From positions 1-33,313 of the forward strand of contig NZ_JALLGL010000035.1 of NCBI RefSeq assembly GCF_023072675.1: 33,313 bases of DNA, read 5' to 3'. The first letter of the stretch is position 1, and each line of letters starts with the position of its first letter. Under the pieces are notes generated by a model that worked only from the letters and a program-made list of their open reading frames with translations, searched no databases and had not been told where the DNA came from. Below, in pieces: positions 30,028-33,313 of the stretch. The translations under genes were made by a program, and so were the position numbers. Source of the stretch: Streptomyces sp. XM83C (lineage in GTDB: Bacteria > Actinomycetota > Actinomycetes > Streptomycetales > Streptomycetaceae).

Positions 30028-31542
30028 GTGACCCTGTTGAACGAGCCCTTGAACGACCCCCGAACACGGCGCAGACGCCTGGGGGCCGCCGCCGCGGCCG
30101 CCGGGCTCCTGGCGGCCCTGCTGGCGGCCTCGCCCGCGACGGCCGTCCCCGACCCCGGTGACCGGCCGTCCGCGGACGGCCAGGTCTCCGAGCGCATACG
30201 GGCCGAGGTGCGCGCCGCCGTCGCCGACGGCGAGATCCCCGGGCAGGACCAGATCGTCCACACCCCCAACCTCACCCCCCTCGCCAACGTCCCCAAGGAC
30301 GCCCTGCCCGGCACCAATTCGGACCTGGCGTTCCAGGGGCGGTACGTGTACGCCGGCAACTACGACGGCTTCCGCATCTTCGACATCGGCAACCCCGAGA
30401 AGCCGAAGACGGTCGCGCAGGTGCTGTGCCCCGGCTCGCAGAACGACGTGTCCGTCTCCGGGAACCTGCTGTTCCTGTCCACGGACTCCTCCCGCAGCGA
30501 CGCCAGTTGCAACAGCACCACCCAGCCGGCGACGGAGAAGTCGTCCTGGGAGGGCATGAAGATCTTCGACATCAGCGACAAGAGGAACCCCCGGTACGTC
30601 GCCGCCGTCGAGACCGCCTGCGGCTCGCACACCCACACGCTGGTGCCGAAGCGGGACACCGTCTACATCTACGTCTCCTCGTACTCACCGAACGCGGCCT
30701 ACCCCGACTGCCGGCCGCCGCACGACGGCATCTCGGTCGTCAAGGTGCCCCGCAAGGCCCCGCAGAAGGCGGCCGTGGTCAACTTCCCGGTGCTCTTCCC
30801 CGGTGACGGGCCGGACGGCGGCGGCAACCCCGGCGCCCCCACCAACCCGGGCGTCTCCAAGACCACCGGCTGCCACGACATCACCGTCCTGCCCGACGAG
30901 AACCTGGCCGCGGGCGCCTGCATGGGCGACGGCATCCTGTTCTCCATCAAGGACCCCGAGCACCCCAAGGTGATCGACCGCGTCCAGGACAACGTCAACT
31001 TCGCCTTCTGGCACTCGGCCACCTTCAACCGCAACGCGAAGAAGGTCGTGTTCACCGACGAGCTGGGCGGCGGCGTCGGCGCCACCTGCAACGCGGCGAC
31101 CGGCCCCGACAAGGGAGCCGACGGGATCTACGACATCGTCGGCAAGGGCGACCACCGCAAGCTCGTCTTCCGCGGCTACTACAAGATTCCCCGCCACCAG
31201 GCCGCCACCGAGAACTGCGTCGCCCACAACGGCTCGCTGATCCCGGTGCCCGGCCGCGACATCATGGTCCAGGCCTGGTACCAGGGCGGTGTCTCCGTCT
31301 GGGAGTTCACCGACTCCGCGCACCCGAAGGAGATCGCGTACTTCGAGCGCGGCCCGCTGACCACCGACGCGATCACGGTCGGCGGCTCCTGGTCGGCGTA
31401 CTGGTACAACGGCCTCATCTACTCGAACGACATCGCCAAGGGCCTGGACGTCCTGAAGCTCACCGACCGGCGCACGGACCCGGCGCGTCGGATCCATCTG
31501 CGCGAGCTGAACGTCCAGACACAGCCGGACTACTTCGGCTGA
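30028..31542 (+). CDS. Secreted LVIVD-repeat protein
   Basis: A 504-residue exported protein. Residues 1-39 form a signal peptide with a run of Arg (RTRRRR) followed by an Ala/Leu core, cleavage near ATA|VPD; a twin-arginine route is possible but the RRxFL motif is incomplete. The mature part is a beta-propeller of LVIVD-type repeats: AFQGRYVYAGNYDGFRIFDI, VSGNLLFLSTD, GMKIFDISDKRNPRYVAAV, YIYVSSYS, DGILFSIKDPEHPKVIDRV and GGVSVWEFTDSAHPKEIAYF. There are several Cys residues, possibly disulfide-linked. The GTG at 30028 has GGAGG 7 nt upstream. Function unknown; the divergent DUF305 lipoprotein is the likely functional partner. The 3' end overlaps the TetR gene by 13 bp. Confidence 0.9.
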   Translation: MTLLNEPLNDPRTRRRRLGAAAAAAGLLAALLAASPATAVPDPGDRPSADGQVSERIRAEVRAAVADGEIPGQDQIVHTPNLTPLANVPKDALPGTNSDLAFQGRYVYAGNYDGFRIFDIGNPEKPKTVAQVLCPGSQNDVSVSGNLLFLSTDSSRSDASCNSTTQPATEKSSWEGMKIFDISDKRNPRYVAAVETACGSHTHTLVPKRDTVYIYVSSYSPNAAYPDCRPPHDGISVVKVPRKAPQKAAVVNFPVLFPGDGPDGGGNPGAPTNPGVSKTTGCHDITVLPDENLAAGACMGDGILFSIKDPEHPKVIDRVQDNVNFAFWHSATFNRNAKKVVFTDELGGGVGATCNAATGPDKGADGIYDIVGKGDHRKLVFRGYYKIPRHQAATENCVAHNGSLIPVPGRDIMVQAWYQGGVSVWEFTDSAHPKEIAYFERGPLTTDAITVGGSWSAYWYNGLIYSNDIAKGLDVLKLTDRRTDPARRIHLRELNVQTQPDYFG

Positions 31543-32207
31543 CCGCCGCTCTCCCGGCCGGTCGCGAAGAACCGCGACAGATCCGACCCGCACACCCCGC
31601 CGGAGGCCTCGACGGTCTCCGGCGGGAGCCCCAGCTCCCAGTCCAGCCGGTAGCGCCGGAACAGCTCGGCCCGCATCGCGGTCAGCGACATCGGCACGTT
31701 CGGCAGCACCATCGCGAAGACGGCGCCCATGAGCAGCGACCGCAGCATCGGATAGTCGGCGTCGATGTCCTTCGAGCCGTGCCGCGCGCACGTGTCCCGC
31801 AACAGCTCCGCCAGCCGCTTCTGCTCGGGGCACTGCACGAAACCCTCCGCCTGCAGCAGCCCCGCCATGTGCTGGCGCATCAGCACCGTCCGGTCCCGGG
31901 CCAGCCCCAGGATCGCGTCGATGGCCCGCGCCATCCGCTCCCGCCCGTCCTCGGTGCGCGGCTCGCGCTCCAGCGCCTCCTCCAGCGTGCGATGCATCAG
32001 CCGGTGCACCGCCGACTGCACGAGCTGCCGCTTCCCCGGGAAGTAGTACGACACCAGACCTCGTGCCGAGCCGGCCCGGTCGGCGATGTCGCTGAGCGTC
32101 GTGGCCTCGTAGCCGCGCTCGCCGACCAGCTCGACCGCCGCCTGGAGCAGCCGTTCCCGGGAACGCCGCCGCAATTCTTCATTGACCGAGGCGCTGCGCG
32201 GGGACAT
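31530..32207 (-). CDS. TetR-family transcriptional regulator
   Basis: A 225-residue repressor. The N-terminal HTH is RLLQAAVELVGERGYEATTLSDIADRAGSARGLVSYYFPGKRQLV (ends RLLQAA and KRQLV), complete and typical; the remaining helices form the ligand domain. The ATG at 32207 has AGGAG 7 nt upstream. The end overlaps the convergent LVIVD gene by 13 bp. A 21-bp near-perfect palindrome covers its own transcription start, so autorepression is expected. No other adjacent promoter carries the same site: targets elsewhere are likely. Ligand unknown. Confidence 0.9.
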   Translation of the reverse strand: MSPRSASVNEELRRRSRERLLQAAVELVGERGYEATTLSDIADRAGSARGLVSYYFPGKRQLVQSAVHRLMHRTLEEALEREPRTEDGRERMARAIDAILGLARDRTVLMRQHMAGLLQAEGFVQCPEQKRLAELLRDTCARHGSKDIDADYPMLRSLLMGAVFAMVLPNVPMSLTAMRAELFRRYRLDWELGLPPETVEASGGVCGSDLSRFFATGRESGGQPK

Positions 32208-32221
32208 CCTGTAACTCCTGC

Positions 32222-32246
32222 GTTGACTGGCTGCCAGCCAACTATA
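32222..32246 (-). promoter_or_regulatory. TetR self-operator and -10 box
   Basis: GTTGACTGGC and GCCAGCCAAC, one base apart (32222-32242), form an inverted repeat with one mismatch. It overlaps the minus-strand -10 box TATAGT (32241-32246) and covers the expected transcription start near 32234. Confidence 0.65.
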
Positions 32247-32293
32247 CTCAGCGCAGTGCTCGACCGACCCTGTCCCGGGCCGGTCGTGCTGCC

Positions 32294-32342
32294 GTCCGTC
32301 TCGGGCGACACGGGGGATCGTCCGAGACGGACCCCTCTTCCA
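32294..32342. terminator. 11-bp inverted repeat in the TetR/HAD gap
   Basis: GTCCGTCTCGG (32294-32304) and CCGAGACGGAC (32332-32342) are perfect inverted copies with a 27-nt loop. It lies 100 bp beyond the stop of the HAD gene (minus) in the 234-bp gap 32208-32441 and may terminate it; the rest of the gap holds no gene. Confidence 0.45.
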
Positions 32343-32441
32343 CCGATGGTCGCCTCAGGCGACGAGGGGCCGGGTGTGCGCGGGGTGCGGCGCCGGTCTC
32401 CGGCCGGGAGTCCCCGGCCTGCGGGTCTGCGCCGGCGCGGG

Positions 32442-33131
32442 TCAGCTCACCAGCCCCAGTACGGGCCGCAGCCCGTCCGGGCGCTCGGCCACCGGCAGAT
32501 GCTCGACGAAATGCACCGCGCAGCCCAGCGCCTCTGCCCCGCCGTCCGCGCGCGGCTCGTCACCGACCATGAGCGTCTCCCGCGGCGCGCTGCCCAGGGC
32601 CGAGCAGGCCACCTCGAACAGCCGAGGGTCCGGCTTCTGCACACCGTGCTCGTACGACAGGACGTACGTGTCCACATACGCGTCCAGCCCGTGCTCACGG
32701 AAGACCGGCCGCAGGTCCCACCCGATGTTGCTCACCACACCGACACGGACCCCGCGCTCGCGCAGCGCGGCCAGCACCTCGGCCGCGTCCGGGTACGGCG
32801 CCCAGGCGGCCGGCTTCCGGTGGCGGTCGTACAGGGCGTCGTGCAGGGCAGGGTCGGGCAGCTCCACCTGACGGGACAGCCCGGTGTACGCGGCGCGGTG
32901 CAGCTCGGCGCTGCGGTCCCGGGTGCGCCACACCTCCGCCAGCTCGTCCGGCACCCGCTGCGGGTACGGCCCGCCGGGCTGTGCCCCGGTGACCGCAAGC
33001 TCCCGTGCCTTCGCCGCCAGCTCGGGCTCGGGCAGGGTGATCGCGGCCTCGTCGAGGACGGCCCGCAGCCAGCTCTCGGTGGACTCGATGCGGAACAACG
33101 TCCCTGAGAAATCGAACAGTACGGCGGTCAT
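32442..33131 (-). CDS. HAD-superfamily hydrolase
   Basis: A 229-residue haloacid dehalogenase-like enzyme with a helical cap (residues about 17-95). Motif I reads LFDFSGTLF: the nucleophile Asp7 is present but the second Asp of DxD is Ser. Motif II is VGVVSNIGW, motif III Lys is in VQKPDP, and motif IV GDEPRADGGAEALG carries the Mg ligands. Ser in place of the acid/base Asp is seen in dehalogenase and phosphonatase-like branches, so a simple phosphatase is not certain. No ribosome site precedes ATG 33131, but TAGGAT (33138-33143) is 6 nt upstream, suggesting a leaderless start. Substrate unknown. Confidence 0.88.
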   Translation of the reverse strand: MTAVLFDFSGTLFRIESTESWLRAVLDEAAITLPEPELAAKARELAVTGAQPGGPYPQRVPDELAEVWRTRDRSAELHRAAYTGLSRQVELPDPALHDALYDRHRKPAAWAPYPDAAEVLAALRERGVRVGVVSNIGWDLRPVFREHGLDAYVDTYVLSYEHGVQKPDPRLFEVACSALGSAPRETLMVGDEPRADGGAEALGCAVHFVEHLPVAERPDGLRPVLGLVS

Positions 33132-33182
33132 GGCCCGATCCTAGGGTGGCGTCCGGGACGCAGGAGCGGTGTTCGGCCGGCA

Positions 33183-33211
33183 GCGGCCGGGGCGGGCCCC
33201 GCCCCGGCCGC
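33183..33211. terminator. Very GC-rich hairpin at right end
   Basis: GCGGCCGGGGCGGG pairs with CCCGCCCCGGCCGC with almost no loop. It lies upstream of the HAD gene and probably belongs to a gene beyond the window edge. Nothing else is seen in 33144-33313. Confidence 0.45.
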
Positions 33212-33313
33212 CGAACGGGGTGCCGTCGTGCGCCGGTTCCCGGTCAGCCGGTCGGCCGGACAGCATGCCCGGCGTCCCGCAGGTCCCCCCTTCCGGCCTG
33301 TGCGGATGCCGTA

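Overview
The base composition is very high in G+C with strong third-position GC bias. The gene families (Rv1733c-type, DUF2267, F420-dependent enzymes, a short sulfur-type leader peptide, DasR- and CebR-like operator boxes) point to the chromosome of a Streptomyces or a close relative. No phage, integrase, transposase, CRISPR array, tRNA or rRNA is visible. The window looks like metabolic and regulatory chromosome with several small divergent regulator/target pairs and two decaying genes.

Layout. 1-2188 (minus): an SsuBC-like ABC importer (ATPase cut by the left edge, then permease) preceded by a repeat-rich 377 nt leader and, not listed among longer frames, a 27-residue leader peptide with a single Cys codon read from a leaderless promoter. 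2265-4553 (plus): YjbQ/UPF0047 protein and a 14-helix MFS exporter. 4842-6855: PP2C phosphatase and HxlR regulator (minus), divergent from an azoreductase. 6943-8657 (minus): DUF2267 protein, a 61-residue protein with a duplicated peptide motif, a small conserved hypothetical and an archease without RtcB. 8942-11205 (plus): two F420-type oxidoreductases and a LysR-type effector domain that has lost its HTH and gained a histone-like tail. 11213-14917: Lrp/AsnC regulator divergent from a FUSC-type exporter, then a lactonase with a DasR-like box over its promoter.

14918-15485 is a gene-free mosaic of repeats ending in a perfect 16-bp terminator. 15486-19590 (minus): CbiX-like protein lacking the catalytic His, BadF-type kinase, uracil-DNA glycosylase, BNR propeller. 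19864-20445: Rv1733c-type membrane protein. 20672-23201: AidB-like acyl-CoA dehydrogenase divergent from a PaaX-family repressor across a 9-bp inverted repeat. 23268-25717: plant-polymer island, a frameshifted PL3 pectate lyase divergent from a secreted CE1 esterase with CBM2; a near-perfect CebR box and a second LacI-type box lie between them. 25718-26446: heptanucleotide repeats and the remnant of an M48-type peptidase gene. 26671-28254: YqjM-type ene-reductase divergent from an ArsR regulator. 28362-33131: conserved hypothetical, DUF305 lipoprotein divergent from a secreted LVIVD-repeat protein, a self-operator TetR, and a HAD hydrolase.

A recurring theme is leaderless gene starts: a TANNNT-like -10 box lies 6-8 nt before the start codon at five or more genes. 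The strongest leads for new biology are the leaderless Cys leader peptide, the orphan archease cluster with its duplicated-motif small protein, the HTH-less LysR domain with basic tail, and the DasR-like control of a lactonase. All functional statements rest on motif reading without database searches.
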